Source: Micropterix aruncella
Taxonomy: Eukaryota > Arthropoda > Insecta > Lepidoptera > Micropterigidae
NCBI GenBank assembly: GCA_944548615.1
Contig: OX155951.1
Coordinates: forward strand, 19,688,789-19,752,788
Direction of reading: 5' to 3'
DNA length: 64,000 nt
A program made the translations under genes and the position numbers. Shown here one piece after another: positions 1-11,924 of the stretch; within the stretch, counting starts at the first letter, position 1; each line of letters begins with the position of its first letter. The notes under the pieces are model-generated. The model searched no databases, was not told the origin of the DNA, and saw nothing but the letters and a program-made list of their open reading frames with translations.

Positions 1-494
1 AACTAATGAGTAATGTTTTATCATCCAGATCTTAAATCTCATTATTACATTTTTGGGATGCTGACGTGATGCCGAATCGTCGCCTATTATCATGATGGCT
101 TGTTATCGCATCTGGCACATTATGGCTTGTTATCGCATATTATCATTATGGTGGGGATGTGATTCGTTGCATTGCATTTAAGACAGCAAATTTGCGAATA
201 GTTCGAAAATATTTACCTAGGACATGAGTCATGGTCATGAGAGTCATAGGTCATGAGTTACATAGGTCATGAGAAAATATTGACCTAGGACTTACTCGAG
301 AGTTTCTGGAATCTGATATATGTTTGTAAGGATTTTATTGCTTTTCAAAGTATTTTCATAGATCTTGATACACTTTTGAATTACTTAAAACCATTATTAT
401 TTATTATTACCTATTTCTAATTATGATTGATCATTACCCATTACTAATAGTACTAGAAATTATTAGCTAATGAAAGTTTAATTTTTAACCTGAT
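1..494. other. AT-rich intergenic DNA, short direct repeats
   Basis: No coding signal is visible. The 17-mer ATGGCTTGTTATCGCAT occurs twice near 94-140, and GGTCATGAG-like units recur several times between 220 and 275. Nothing else is recognisable. Confidence 0.5.
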
Positions 495-927
<433 letters not shown>

Positions 928-939
928 ATCCAAAATTTT

Positions 940-1590
940 GTTGTTTAAGATATTTGGGTTAATGGGCTCTTGCTGAGTTGGCCACGAAGACCCATTCTGT
1001 TCAGGGTTGGTCACACTCACGGGTCAACACCTATCCGACGGCCTCCACGCATGAAGTGTGAGCCTGGGTAGGACTCTGGCCTTATGGCCAGTTTCCTCTA
1101 GGAATCAACCTTCTGGCGCTCCTGGACTGTGCACTCTGACTAACGGTCGGGGGAGTCTGGAAGCAGTACTGTTTCCTATAGAGTGGAGGTGGTTGCGGAC
1201 CTTACGGCGACTACTCTTGAAAGGGCCATCGGCCATCCGATCCTGGGTGAACAGCCGGGCAAAGGACGCTGTGGTCCGCGATAGATTCGGTATACACCGT
1301 TTCACTGCTTCGTAAGAGAGAGAACCGCGCAAGCGACCTCGAACTCGTAACCAATCGAGAGACCGGAGTAATCTGGTCACAATTGGAAGTAAGGGCGTGA
1401 GTGTCGACCCGCCGGGTAACATTCCTGGCTATCTCGCGATTAAGGCGTTGGCCTCTTACGGGCTGGTGGAGCAGCTAGACGGTGGACTGTTTTGTCCTCA
1501 AGTCTTCTGCGCTCACTCCAGGGAGATAGAACGACTAATCGTTAAAACTTCCTGAGGTGACGGGCTCGCCCGCTGTAGTCGACAACCCAA
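940..1590 (+). repeat. GC-rich interspersed repeat, family G, copy 1
   Basis: This GC-rich block contrasts with the AT-rich surroundings and is collinear with 5395-6075. Shared landmarks are a TAGGACTCTG/AAGGACTCTG start region, GTGCACTC, CTCTTGAAA followed by CCATC or CCACC and CGAT, GCGCAAGCGAC followed by CTCGTAACC or CCCGTAACC, a GTAGCTAGACGGT-like stretch, and a 3' end of GTTAAAACTTCCT followed by GGTGACGGG. No long reading frame spans it. It behaves like a dispersed non-autonomous element or an untranslated retroelement portion. The superfamily is not recognised. Confidence 0.6.
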
Positions 1591-1889
1591 GTTGTGGAAG
1601 ATATTTATTTTTATAATCATTTGTATTGTTGTTCTCCTTGGACAGGCTCCGCCAAATTAGAAGCGACATAAACTATGTTCAATGTAAATACTAACTATGT
1701 ATTTTTTGTGATGTAATAAATAAATAAATTTTAAAAAGCTGTTGGTCCAGTCCTCTCTAGTGTTGTGCAGTTCAGTCCAGTGTCCAGTCCTCTTTAGTGA
1801 ATGCAGTCACCCCCGTGTCCGGGCATAAATAGTATAGGTACTTCTTAAATGATTATTAATTTTCAGAAACAAAAAGAAATCGCAGGATC

Positions 1890-2175
1890 CGAGGCTCGGA
1901 CTGTATAAGGAGATAGGGGAGTTTGGTTCCTAATGGTTCCCTGCAGCTCGAGCTTTGTCGTCCAAACCCTGTCATCAGACCTGCCCAACTTACGGTTCAA
2001 CTTCTATCTGGTAGCCTCCTCGTAGAGGGGCTTACCCCGTCAGGGCCGCTGTGAGCTTCTGCCACGGCTGTAATCCTGCACTCGGAGCCGGTTGGGATCA
2101 GAAGATCGCGGATTCGAGGGAATACCTCGGGCGGAAATTGGCGGTTGATGCAATATCCGGTTTGCTAGGCATTTA
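1890..2175 (+). repeat. Family G-like partial copy
   Basis: A GC-rich stretch contains GGTAGCCTCCTCG..AGGGG, comparable to GGCAGCCTCCTCGAATAGGG at 24070. It appears to be the 5' part of the same dispersed family. Similarity was judged by eye and the ends are uncertain. Confidence 0.35.
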
Positions 2176-2199
2176 ACTATTTTGAGTGGGTACTTTGTA

Positions 2200-4130
2200 T
2201 CGCTGGTAAACAATATCTTTATATTACATTTTTTTTACTTTTTAGTTCACACTGCTATTAAAGCGTGATTTTTTAGTTTTCATACTATAATAATTATTTT
2301 TTTCTTTTTAGTCTTTTTAGTTATTAATATTAAACTATAATTTTATGCATAAAGAAAGACCATATTTACTGTCATTATATGGCCGTTTATATGTCTAATC
2401 TGTAAAATCAATCATTTTTTTTCTTTTTATTCTGATGCTCCTGGTCAGGACATTGGGTCAAAATTATTGCATTGTCATCAGTCCTTAATACATGTGCAAG
2501 ATTTCAAATTATTCGGATTTCAGGAAGATTGTGAAAATTAACTTTAAAGGTTCCGTTACGTTGATAGAGAGGTAGATGCATACATATATACAGGTCAAGC
2601 TAATAAAAGCGTTATAATAAATCCAAATACAAAAATATTACAAACGCGTTGTAAATATTTAATTTTATAAACGCGTTGCAAATTTTGAATTGTCACGAGA
2701 GTGCATTCAGTTTCCGTTCTTCATTTACTAATCAACCATTTAAAGCGACTTTTTTTAAGCAAACCCGTGTCAGTCCTAGAATATCGAAGTGTTTTCCGAA
2801 AATATCCATTTATCTTGGAGTAATGATATTGGTGCTGTCCAAACGATGTAGATCTCCTGGATACTATATATTGTGATACATGTGCCGATCTTTTGGTGTT
2901 AGTAGGGAAAAATGTCTCTGCTTGCGCGCGATTGAAATTTAAACAATACAGTTGCCTATGTAAACTGCCAACACTTGGTCATATGCTACGACAGCGCTGC
3001 AATGATAATGTTGTTATCTAATAGTACAAGATAATTTACTACCTACCTAAGCATTTTACTATGTATTTATATCTCAAGGTGTTTCTGTATTTAGTATTAC
3101 TATTTATTAAATTGCTTTGCGTTTGAGACAAGCGTAAAATGCTGCATAAAATTATTATAATCATAGTTAGATGTCCACTATTTTTAGCGATAGTGCTTCT
3201 CGAACATTACTTCCACTTGCTGCTATTGCCGTTTATTGCGTGAATCGTAAAAACTTTGCGATTTTTATCTGTCTATGGGCGTACTCGATTTGAGGCCGCG
3301 TTTAATTTGTATGTACTGACTGCTTCTTCCTTTTATTGGAACTCCGCAGTGGCTTGCGTCAGAATTCGGAGGTAGGGCGATGCCAAAGGTAAAAAGTACC
3401 TATATGCTTGTATGTGTGAAGAATCGTATGCATATAAAAAGAGTTTAAATATTTTTATTCATGAATATACGCAATGTTTAAAAAAAAAGTTGTATTGTAA
3501 GTTTAATGTATAGTTTTATGCTAAAATAAAAAAAAAATAAAATGCAGTTAAATAGTAAAGAAAATAATATGCGAATTTACTACGTTATATATTATTTTTT
3601 TTGACAAAAAAAATGATTCTCACAATTGGCTTTTTAACTTAAGTTTACAGCTATAACAAGAATGTAGTTGTTTTTTTTTTGCAATTGCACAATAAAACTT
3701 TTAGCTGCTTTCGTCCTGGAAAAATGCCTCTAAAACATTAGTTTCTCGTACAGTTTTCTTTTTGCTGCTTTATTAGTGAGTAGTTCCAAGCATAATAGAG
3801 TTTTTTTTTGTTTTCTGTTGTTTTCTTCCTCATCTTCTACTTGAACCTTGATCAAAAGGTTAAAATTTCGAATTTGCTCCGATTACATATGGCGTCGTTC
3901 TAAGGCGACTATTGATGTGTCACCGTTTTTAGAGTTAGTGCCATCAGTGCCGACTTCATATTGCGGCAATTATAAGTCTGATTTTGTATCTCGAAATCCT
4001 TGATGACTTGCATACCGAATCAGTTTTTTGATATCTTCTTTTCTTCATTACGAAAATTAATAAACTCTGAAGTTTGTATCTATCCAGTAATTCGGAGTTA
4101 TTAGGAAATTCGGCATTAAGAGATATTTTG
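2200..4130. other. AT-rich intergenic/intronic DNA without recognisable genes
   Basis: There are runs of T and A, and only short reading frames that lack domain motifs. I see no repeat family, RNA gene or transposon end that I can name. Confidence 0.5.
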
Positions 4131-5160
4131 AACCATCTAGCTGTAAAAAAAAAGAAAAACGTGCATTTTCTGGCATTAGCGCGGGGCGCGTGCGAGCGAG
4201 GTGCCCTGTGTTGTTACCCTACGGGACGGAGAGATATGAAAAAAAATCGACAGCGGTATGGGCCTTCACGGGTAGGTGAGGTAGGCATTTACGTATGTCG
4301 TGTCAAATGTGGACCTAGCAGTTAGGGGGACAGTGGGAGCATGCCTATGCCTGGGCGTTGTTTCAAATTTGAAATCATAGCGGAATGGCGAAACGACCGA
4401 GAAAGGAATAGCCTTTTAAAAATAAATGATAGTGCTATCTACCGTGTCACTCTTAAAAGACGGAGAAGTGACGCAGCGAAGACGCAAACCACAAGCTTTC
4501 ACTATCGCTGCATAATCAGTACCTATTGATCTGGTAGCCATAGGGCATGTGTACACAAAAGAATCATACTAAGAAATGCGCGCGTGTATTTACAAGAAGG
4601 AATGATGTAAATCCTTAGTATGATAAGTGCCTACTGTGGCGAGCACTGCGAGAGAGTCGAAAGCAATCGCGGCACGCACCCGACATCTTTTTCTCTTATG
4701 TGGCTTTTTCTCTTACGAGCCGTCCCGCGGGTGCCCGGCATGGCAGTATAAGACCGCGGGTTGGGCGACAGAGGCAGTGCTTTTACGCCTTAATGCCTTG
4801 CAAGTTACTGGAGTACCGGTCTGTGGACACTGTTTTTTGTACGGGACACGGAAAGTTTATTAGAAAAGATGGCCTAACATTATGTTTTAGAATTTGAAGC
4901 TGTTCTTGCTTTTCTAGTGTAATCCGAAGGCGGCGGAAAAGGCAATTCATCGTAACAAAAAACAGTAATAGATTCATTACAACGCTGTATTCGGCCGACA
5001 ATTTTAGCTAAAAGACAATAATCATAGTCGGAAGGCGAGAATTCGATAAGTAATCCCAACTTTTAAACTCTTCTTCACTTACACTTCGGTACCAGAAGTG
5101 CTGGACCAGAAAAGATTTCTGCGGCATAGGTGAAAAGACTATCCGTATCGATTCCTCGCG
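4130..5160. other. Unrecognised sequence of mixed composition
   Basis: Short GC-rich patches (4180-4240, 4660-4760) alternate with AT-rich DNA. Several frames of 60-85 codons are open, but none has recognisable motifs or splice-site support. It is probably old repeat DNA. Confidence 0.4.
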
Positions 5161-5345
5161 GGACACATAGCTTTATTAGTCTTTCTAAGAAGGTTACTGA
5201 AGATTTTCCTATGTTTTGTCTTTGCTGGACGATAGGGTTGTATCGTCCCTAAGTCTTCTACTCTCACCTCACAGTAAGCAGAGCGATCATTATCGTTAAA
5301 ACTTCCTAGGGTGACCTTCGCCTGTTGTATTCGACACCTCCATGT
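5160..5345 (+). repeat. Family G, 3'-end fragment
   Basis: The end contains TCATTATCGTTAAAACTTCC followed by TAGGGTGACC, matching the 3' ends of the copies that finish near 1590 and 6075. Only the 3' part is present, as expected for a 5'-truncated insertion. Confidence 0.45.
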
Positions 5346-5394
5346 ACTTCCCTGTTTAGTGGGAATTAACGGTTCCTGCGCAGTTAGGCCATTA

Positions 5395-6075
5395 AGACCG
5401 ACTTATTACCTCAGGTCGGCTCAACTCCCTGAGTTGAGTTGACCTTAGATAATGAATCGAGGAATCGGATAATGATAAAGATTCTGGGTCCTCGAAGAAG
5501 GTCGACCCCGGTAAGGACTCTGTTTCCCCTGCCATGCCATGGTGGATCAGCTCCCCTGGGAAAATTCCTTCGGGGCTCCTGGTGCGGTTTCTGCACCGTG
5601 CGGCGTCAGCCTATCGGCTGTGCACTCCGGCGAATAACTGGAGGGGTTTGGAAACGATCTTATACGTTTCCTAAGAAGCGTGGGTGGATGTTGACCTGAT
5701 GTCAGTCACTCTTGAAACGACCAGTTGGCCACCCGATACCGAGTGATAGACGGGAAAAGGACGCCATTATCAACGATAAATTTGAACTGAAGTGCCGCTT
5801 ACATCAGGTAGAGGCTGCGCAAGCGACTTTGGACCCGTAACCAGGCGAAAGTTCATAAAAAATCTGCAAAATCTGGCAGTGATGGCGCGAGACTGCCCGC
5901 TGGTTCCACTTCCAGTGCCACGCGATAAGGTGTTGGTTCTCACGGGCAAGTGGCGTAGCTAGACGGTGTAATGTTTTTTCCACCCATAAGTCTCTATTTT
6001 CACCCCGCGGTTGAAAAAACGATCACTATCGTTATACCTTCCTGGGTTGGCGGGTTCACTCGTTTTTTATAACAT
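5395..6075 (+). repeat. GC-rich interspersed repeat, family G, copy 2
   Basis: This copy is collinear with 940-1590. It keeps the CACTCTTGAAACGACCAG.. and GGACCCGTAACC segments and a 3' end of TCGTTATACCTTCCTGGGTT. The internal frames that are open in places do not correspond between the copies, so a coding function is unlikely. Confidence 0.6.
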
Positions 6076-6079
6076 CTCA

Positions 6080-6640
6080 ATATAGTAATCCTCTCTTTTT
6101 GTTTTAAAATTACGAAACACCTGTGGTTCTAGTCGTCGCAAAACGAGTATTTTGAATGCCATTCAGTTTTGGTAACTTTTCCGGTCGTTCGATTTACATA
6201 AAATACCTGTTGGTTTTTTGTTTGTCCACGCGCTCGGTGTCTTGGCGGCGCGTCTCGACGCTGCAGATGATTTCGCGGCGGCGCTAATTTTAGCCATCGA
6301 TTATTATTCGCCGAGGAGCCCCCGCGTCATTGGCTAAAACGTGAACATCAATTAAAATTATTAGACTTTGACATTAAAACCCAGTCGCATTTCATCAATG
6401 GTTAAAACAAAATTTAATAATTTATTTCTTTTTTTCTTAGGAAAACATACAGCGTTGCTTTAAACTGTTTTACATATGTAATCGTAACAATAAATATAAG
6501 GCCGTTTACTTGTTTTCAACATTTTACAATAAATGTTTAGCAATTTTAATTGAATTTAATTGATTTAAGTTATCTAAAAGTGGAGGATCTGGAGTAGTAG
6601 GTATGGAAGGGGAATGGTCTGTATTTTGTTCTAAATATAC
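6080..6640. other. Unassigned DNA with a small GC-rich patch
   Basis: Positions 6220-6330 are rich in CG dinucleotides (GGCGGCGCGTCTCGACG) inside AT-rich DNA. A 5' non-coding exon or promoter of the host gene could lie here, but no splice donor or TATA element makes the case. The rest shows nothing recognisable. Confidence 0.3.
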
Positions 6641-6740
6641 ATGGCATACACATACACACATAAATACATACATACATACATGCATAATACAAACATGCAT
6701 ACATAAAGTTATAAAAATAAATACATACATAAATATATGA
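6640..6740. repeat. (CATA)n-type microsatellite
   Basis: Interrupted ACAT/CATA units (catacacacataaatacat and similar) run for about 100 bp. They open a false reading frame on the minus strand. Confidence 0.8.
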
Positions 6741-7081
6741 ACTGTCCAAAATAATTAAAACTGCACATGTGTGTGCATTTTCTATGGTTCTATATAATTA
6801 TTTTATTTAAGCAGATTGAATAAATCATATGTTAAAACCTAGAAATTATAAAAGGTCATAAGACGATACATAGGGACATTTTAAAATTCGTATCTCTACA
6901 TTATACATATGTATGTGAATCAGTACACTTTATTCTGGATAAGGATCACGGGATATTACTCGGTTGATGTGTCTGAAATAGGACTTGGTCTTTGTGGATC
7001 TAGCTGATGGAATCCGGCATTAGCTGGCTGCAGACCATACAGAATAGGGATCACATACAAAGGTCACACATATAAGGTCAA

Positions 7082-7324
7082 TTAACCGGTTGGAAGCCAG
7101 CCTTCCCGCGCAAAAAACTGCGCTGCAACTTTTGGGTCGATTTTGTATATAAATACTAAGAATATCGTTTTTTCGTGAATTCCCTCTTGTTAAGTAATTA
7201 ATTTTGTTAGTTATGTATATTATATATTTATATAATACGTATGGGGGCCGGCCGAAACGGTTACGCGCCAATCTGTCAAACGACGCAAAATGTCTATAGG
7301 CATTGTTGGCATCCGACGGGTTAA
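7082..7324. mobile_element. TTAA-flanked MITE, copy 2
   Basis: TTAA lies at both ends (7082-7085 and 7321-7324). The left end TTAACCGGTTGGAAGCC and the reverse complement of the right end, TTAACCCGTCGGATGCC, form an imperfect terminal inverted repeat. The body matches 495-927. The size (243 bp), TTAA target and lack of coding capacity fit a piggyBac-type MITE. Confidence 0.72.
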
Positions 7325-7760
7325 GCACGGGATACAGGTATACCTACTGATGGTACTGCGACATAGTAGCATGTGCTTTATTGCGATTTTAGCTTCATTA
7401 ATAACGCAGCCGCCAACGCTTTTCGCGTGGCCTTTTCGAGGCGCATTTTTCGTCAATTTGTACACAAAGGCACTATCGGCGAGAAAGTCAGCCAATTGTT
7501 AATCGGGTGCTATGCCGAGAGTATTCTAATAAATTTTTCTACTGGCGAACGGCCAAATAGCCTAAAAACTGACGGCAGTTACGAGTGAAGAATAATGGCA
7601 ATATTTATATATATAAACTTTACGAACTGTCCGCGGTAAAACACCTGCATTTGAGCAAATCATTTATTTCTACGACATAATAATATATTATATGGGAAGT
7701 CTAAAAGCTTGATTGTGGAGGTGTACTATACGCATAATATACCAACTATGATTTATGATA

Positions 7761-7811
7761 TATCTATGGCCAAAGCCTATCTATGGCCAAAGCCTATCTA
7801 TGGCCAAAGCC
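7761..7811. repeat. 17-bp tandem repeat, three perfect units
   Basis: TATCTATGGCCAAAGCC occurs three times head to tail at 7761, 7778 and 7795 with no mismatch. A partial inverted copy (CATAGAT) follows. Confidence 0.95.
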
Positions 7812-7989
7812 ATAGATTTTCCATTATTGTTCAAATTGTAGAAACAGATTGATGTGCCAATTTCCTGTTCTGGGCACGTAAAGGGTTCTATGACCCTGCC
7901 AGGCCAGTTATGGTAAAATAACATTTGAGGAAAACTCTCCAGTGAGAATATTGATTCTTGTTGTATTTTCTCTTAAGTATGTTTTCTTG

Positions 7990-8458
7990 TACACACAAAT
8001 TAATGGTTGTATGCTCGGTGACAAGCATTGAGTCATGCGGTGACATCCACGTATGTCGGGACCAATTTTTACACGACTGCCCAACTAAAAAAGAGTTTAA
8101 TGTGTTTAACGTTCATCTATGTATGTTTTCCGTTCCTTTATTCCACTATAACTTCTGAACGCTTGAACCTATTTTGAAGTGTGTGGTATTGTTAGAATCG
8201 TTAAGTCTCATTGAGTGTCATAGGGCACTTGATATTAAATGTCCAAATATCAAGCAAGTCCAAATGTCAATAAATTAACATAAATATATATATCTTGTTT
8301 AGTGTCAAATGAAAAGTCTAATTGAGTACATTCCGGAAATATACATTTATATATATGGATACATCCATAAACCACAAATATTTTTATAAAAACACCGTAA
8401 TAAAAATAATTAAGTTTACTTTCTGTAACGTTATTTTGAATATATTGCCTTGTTCTAA
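7990..8458 (+). repeat. Interspersed repeat, family D, copy 1
   Basis: The landmarks shared with the copies near 14000, 18060, 40310, 51060 (reverse) and 59240 are: ACACGACTGCCCAAC, GTTCATCTATGTATGTTTTC, GTGTGGTATTGTTAGAATCG, GTGTCAAATGAAA, AAACCACAAATATTT, and a 3' end of AATATATTTACTTGTT or a close variant. The family has no clear coding capacity. This copy ends about 25 bp upstream of the splice acceptor of host exon A. Confidence 0.7.
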
Positions 8459-8601
8459 TGAGCCTTTGTGTGTTTGGTTGCAGGTGTGCGTGGCGGTGTT
8501 TAGTGCCCTGAGGGGGAGTGCAGTGTCGGTGGGTGCGATAAGTGCGGTGGGTGTGCGTCGCGTGCGGAGGCATGTTTTGGCGCTCGGCGCGGTAGCGCGC
8601 G

Positions 8602-8833
8602 ATGGTCCGGCAGGGGCCCGAGCCGCCGAGCGGCGCGCCGGCGCCGGGCGGCGCCGCGGCGGGTCACGCGGTCGCGACGCCCGCGCTCGCGGCGCCCGCG
8701 CCGCCGCTGCACCACCACGACCTCTACGCCTGCGCGCCCTACGGCGAGTACTACGGCCCGGACCATTACTACATGCCGCCGCCGGACATGTGCCACCAGC
8801 ATCCTCAGATGTGCGCCTTGCACGCTGACTACG
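8602..8833 (+). CDS. First coding exon of an FNDC3 / miles-to-go-like gene (exon A)
   Basis: The exon runs 8484-8833. It follows a TTTGGTTGCAG acceptor (8483) and ends at a GTAAGAT donor (8834). The ATG at 8602 opens 77 codons plus the first base of a split Gly codon. Residues 4-36 are Pro/Ala/Gly-rich, residues 37-39 are HHH, and residues 41-70 are Tyr/Pro/Met-rich (EYYGPDHYYMPPPDM), typical of a disordered N-terminus. The block is strongly GC-rich with many CG dinucleotides, unlike its flanks. 8484-8601 would be 5' UTR. The split phase matches exon B at 51900 exactly. The FNDC3 assignment rests mostly on exon B. FNDC3 proteins are tail-anchored, fibronectin type III repeat proteins, and the Drosophila member acts in neuromuscular development. 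Those domains are not in this window. Confidence 0.7.
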
Positions 8834-8889
8834 GTAAGATTTTATATCTACTTTCCTGGACCACCAACCGACTGGAACGGAAAGTATTG

Positions 8890-9230
8890 TGAAAGCCCAT
8901 TTTTGACGTGACAACGTCTTATAATTCGATGGAGCTGGCTGCACGCACGAAAAAACATGACTCATGCGGCGTTACCTCGCTCTGAGGCGTTCCATTTATT
9001 ATATTTATTATTCAATATAAATGCTGCCATCTACCGGTTGCGAGAGAATTATTTACTAACCTCAGTCTAAAATAGTACGAATGAAAATCACTAGATTGAT
9101 TTAAATTCTTGACATAATTTTATATGTATTCTTGATATAAGGAATGTTATTACTGAACGGACAATTTTCTTGTGGGTACAACGAAGTAAGCAACTTTTAT
9201 TAAAAAAAAAAGTATGAAAAGCTATCATTA
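8890..9230. other. Intronic DNA, no recognised feature
   Basis: The sequence is AT-rich with no long frame. I see no repeat that matches elsewhere in the window. Confidence 0.4.
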
Positions 9231-9232
9231 CG

Positions 9233-9310
9233 ATGCGCTATCTAGCGGTTGGTAAAATGTCGCTGATATTGTTTATTTACGACGTATTACCTACCGCTAG
9301 ATGGCGCAGC
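9233..9310. repeat. Foldback element around a GCGC..ATCTAGCGGT palindrome
   Basis: GCGCTATCTAGCGGTTGGTA on the left is the imperfect reverse complement of TACCTACCGCTAGATGGCGC on the right, with an AT-rich centre. The design matches the foldback at 63534-63638, which carries a GCCATCTAGCA / TGCTAGATGGC core. Both look like copies of a small foldback MITE. Confidence 0.6.
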
Positions 9311-9654
9311 GTGCTCAAACGCTTCTCAAACCGTTATTTAACAGTTTGAGATTTCAAACTTTTAAATTAAAAAAAAACAATAAACTTTAAACAATAAACA
9401 AATATACAATTATACTGCTATACAATAATACATTTACATGTTGTAGTCAAATCGGTGAGTATAAAAGCATATATTTTTGGGTGTTTGTAATAAACAATAT
9501 CAGAATCCTAAATGAAACTGCTTCAAATGCAACCATTCCATCAGTATTTTCTTATGACGTTGTCACGTTCAACTATCGTGAGTAAACCGACTTTACAGAC
9601 AACCGATTATTTTTTCGAGATTACAGCCCCCCGAGACGATAAAGACAATTTCCA

Positions 9655-9705
9655 GACTGTCTGTCTGTGTGGCTTTGCGTGTCTGTGTCTGTCTGTCTAT
9701 GTATT
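9655..9705. repeat. (CTGT)n-type microsatellite
   Basis: Interrupted GTCTGTCTGT and GTGTCTGTGTCTGTCTGTC units. They lie in a block (9480-9880) whose TCCGATTGAGCTAAAATCTGG.. phrase resembles 52985-53030, so this is probably the tail of an old interspersed element. Confidence 0.7.
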
Positions 9706-9939
9706 CCTACACGATAACGACCAAACGCTTAATCCGATTGAGCTAAAATCTGGTATGAAGGCATCATTTGGTCATAGCAAGAGTTGAAAAGCTTGTGGTT
9801 GAAATCGGTCCACCAGGAGGCGCACTAGTCATATATCAATCTCGAAATATTAGACTTGGAGGCTTGAAATTTGGTACTCAGATGCATTGTTAGGCCGAAA
9901 TCACATTGTGAAATTTTGGTTGGGTTATCTCATATTACA

Positions 9940-10165
9940 AGCTACACTAATATGGTGCGGTCCTAGGTCAGGGCTTGGGAGCCGGTCTCGGCCCGACGGG
10001 TGCAAGGGCCGGGGCCGGGCACTGCCCCTCCGCCATATTAACGCCATCTGTTGCCGCTTGGCCCAAACCCCCCCTTAGCCGATAAACAAACCGCGCTACC
10101 CGAGACGTCGCACTTGAACCCAACTGGGTTCGTGTGCCGGCCGATAGAGGGAGCTCATTAATTTT
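9940..10165. other. GC-rich unassigned block
   Basis: Positions 9955-10080 are GC-rich (GGGAGCCGGTCTCGGCCCGA and similar). No open frame with recognisable motifs is present and no match to other blocks in the window was found. Confidence 0.3.
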
Positions 10166-10265
10166 ACTTATGAAAATAATATTCAGATGAAATCAGTCCT
10201 TGCCTACTTGCCGCGAAAGCCTTGCGGTGACGCAACCGATTTTATTTTACTTAAAGACACACTTA
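10165..10265 (+). repeat. Interspersed repeat, family K, fragment
   Basis: AATAATATTCAGATGAA, then CTACTTG and a GACGCAACCG-like stretch, matches 37665-37735 and, in reverse, 52430-52510. This copy lacks the adjacent AAAAAGTC array and the G-run. Confidence 0.6.
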
Positions 10266-10842
10266 AAGCGCTTACGATAGGTAAACAGTGTAAGACCTCC
10301 TTGTGACAAATTTAAAAGCAGTCAGCCTTACCTCGTAGCCAGTCAGCTGATTCTTAAGAACTAGCATTTGAATGACTGCATTCGCAGAAAGTTATTTTGA
10401 ATTGCATAAATTTTATCGGAATACGTTTTAAAATTTGATTTCCATATCGGTGACCTGAATTTAAGATAAGAGCGCACTAGTGATGTATGCGCATAATATG
10501 CTGTTTATGCGCATAATATGCTTGTTATGCAGCTGCGGGCTTACCCGACCGCTTAACAACCAAAATGTCTGAGTTTGTTCATCACTCCAACAAAACTTCT
10601 GTCTTTCTATTTAAGTTAACGTAAACTATATTGTGTAATTTATATGCGTATTTTTAAACTATATAACGTATCATATATTGAGACGTAATTTATATAATAA
10701 CTGAAATGCAAGATGCGTTTCACTTTTCCACAAAAAAGGTACCAAAACCATATCACGAACAAAAATAAGAATCAAATTCAAGATAAGATTAGGTCCGTAT
10801 TTCTTGCACTACTGAAGATTATATCCGTATTTCTTGCACACC

Positions 10843-11328
10843 TTAAGAGGTGGGTATCCATTAGGTTCGCGCATCGACTCTGCTCCGTGCACCTGCAACT
10901 TCTCCAGTAGTGGATACGTTGGCGCTCCTGGAGTGTGCAATGCACGCTCCGCGGCGAGCGCTCCAAGCAGTGTCGGTAACACAAAGTGATTCGCAGTGCG
11001 TTCGTGGACGCGAGCAAAGTAAGACGTTGGTGGGTACGTCTCGTGCATCACATTCGGTGTCCAGTAAACGCGAATCCATCGCTATGGACTGGGCCGAGGA
11101 GAAATGTCTAGCTCTAATCGAGGAGTACAGAAAATATACAGTGCTGTGGGATCCGAAGGATGAGAAATTTAAAAATACATTCTGGCGATGACGTGTTCGC
11201 TCAATGGTCGAATGAAAACTGCGGAGCACTTCGTTGTTTTTGGGTTGATGCGCGCACCGTCTCCATCTGAGCAGTTGCAGATGCGCGGAGCAGAGTTGAT
11301 GCGCGAACCTAATGGATATCCACCTTTA
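10843..11328. mobile_element. PIF/Harbinger-type MITE carrying a MADF coding relic
   Basis: TTA lies at both ends (10843-10845 and 11326-11328). The termini are long inverted repeats. The left arm, from AGGTGGGTATCCATTAGG through TCGCGCATC to CTGCAACT, is the reverse complement of the right arm around 11262-11325 with few mismatches. TTA-type target duplication and MADF/Myb-like accessory proteins are known for PIF/Harbinger elements. The element is GC-richer than its surroundings. No DDE transposase is present, so it could only move with a transposase supplied elsewhere. Confidence 0.65.
11085..11191 (+). pseudogene. MADF-domain N-terminal fragment inside the MITE
   Basis: Thirty-five codons read MDWAEEKCLALIEEYRKYTV, then LWDPKDEKFKNTFWR, and stop. 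The pattern, Leu-Ile-x-x-Tyr-Arg followed by Leu-Trp-(D/N)-x-x-(H/K), is the start of a MADF DNA-binding domain. The rest of the domain is missing, because the right inverted-repeat arm begins about 70 bp later. I infer an internally deleted transposon that kept its first coding exon. An intact frame in such a short relic suggests a fairly young deletion. Confidence 0.55.
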
Positions 11329-11924
11329 GGAAACGGTTTTGCTTTTCTCACCCGTCGGAGTGTAAACCTCGTCTCGTGGATTTCAAATGTTAGAATTGAC
11401 TTCCAGATCTGCAATGTATGAATTTGCTATTTTAAATTTGAAGTTTTGATTAACATGTTTTTTATTTATTTTTATTTAAAAAAATTATTTAGTCCGAAAT
11501 CTGAAATCATCCCCGCCGATTCCTAGAAGCATTCTTCTTGTAAATATATGGTTTTTCAATAATGACTGGTCGATGTTGACAGTCTGTGCAATAACACAAG
11601 CTGGGTGTGAGGTATTAACGGAATTATTTTTTATTTGAAAGGCCCATTGTATGCCATTATGTATTTATTTTATTTATTTATTTATTTATAGTATTACACA
11701 AGTTCGTTTGTACAGTTTACCATATCATGTTGTATATATATATGAGACGTTAGCAAAAAACTGATTCTCGAGGAGATAGAGTAATGAATAAAAGTCGCCT
11801 AACTAGGCGAGGGCCTGTTGCAGACTTTATAAAATATTGTTTAGATGTATCTAATCAAATTACTAAATAATTATTATATAAAAAAAAAAAATTAAAACAA
11901 TTAAAATTTGATATGACTTCGTTC

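Noticed and set aside
8384..8965. A 193-codon minus-strand frame over host exon A.
   Set aside because: It is the antisense of a GC-rich exon; its Arg/Ala-rich text comes from base composition, while the + strand has splice sites and a matching partner exon.
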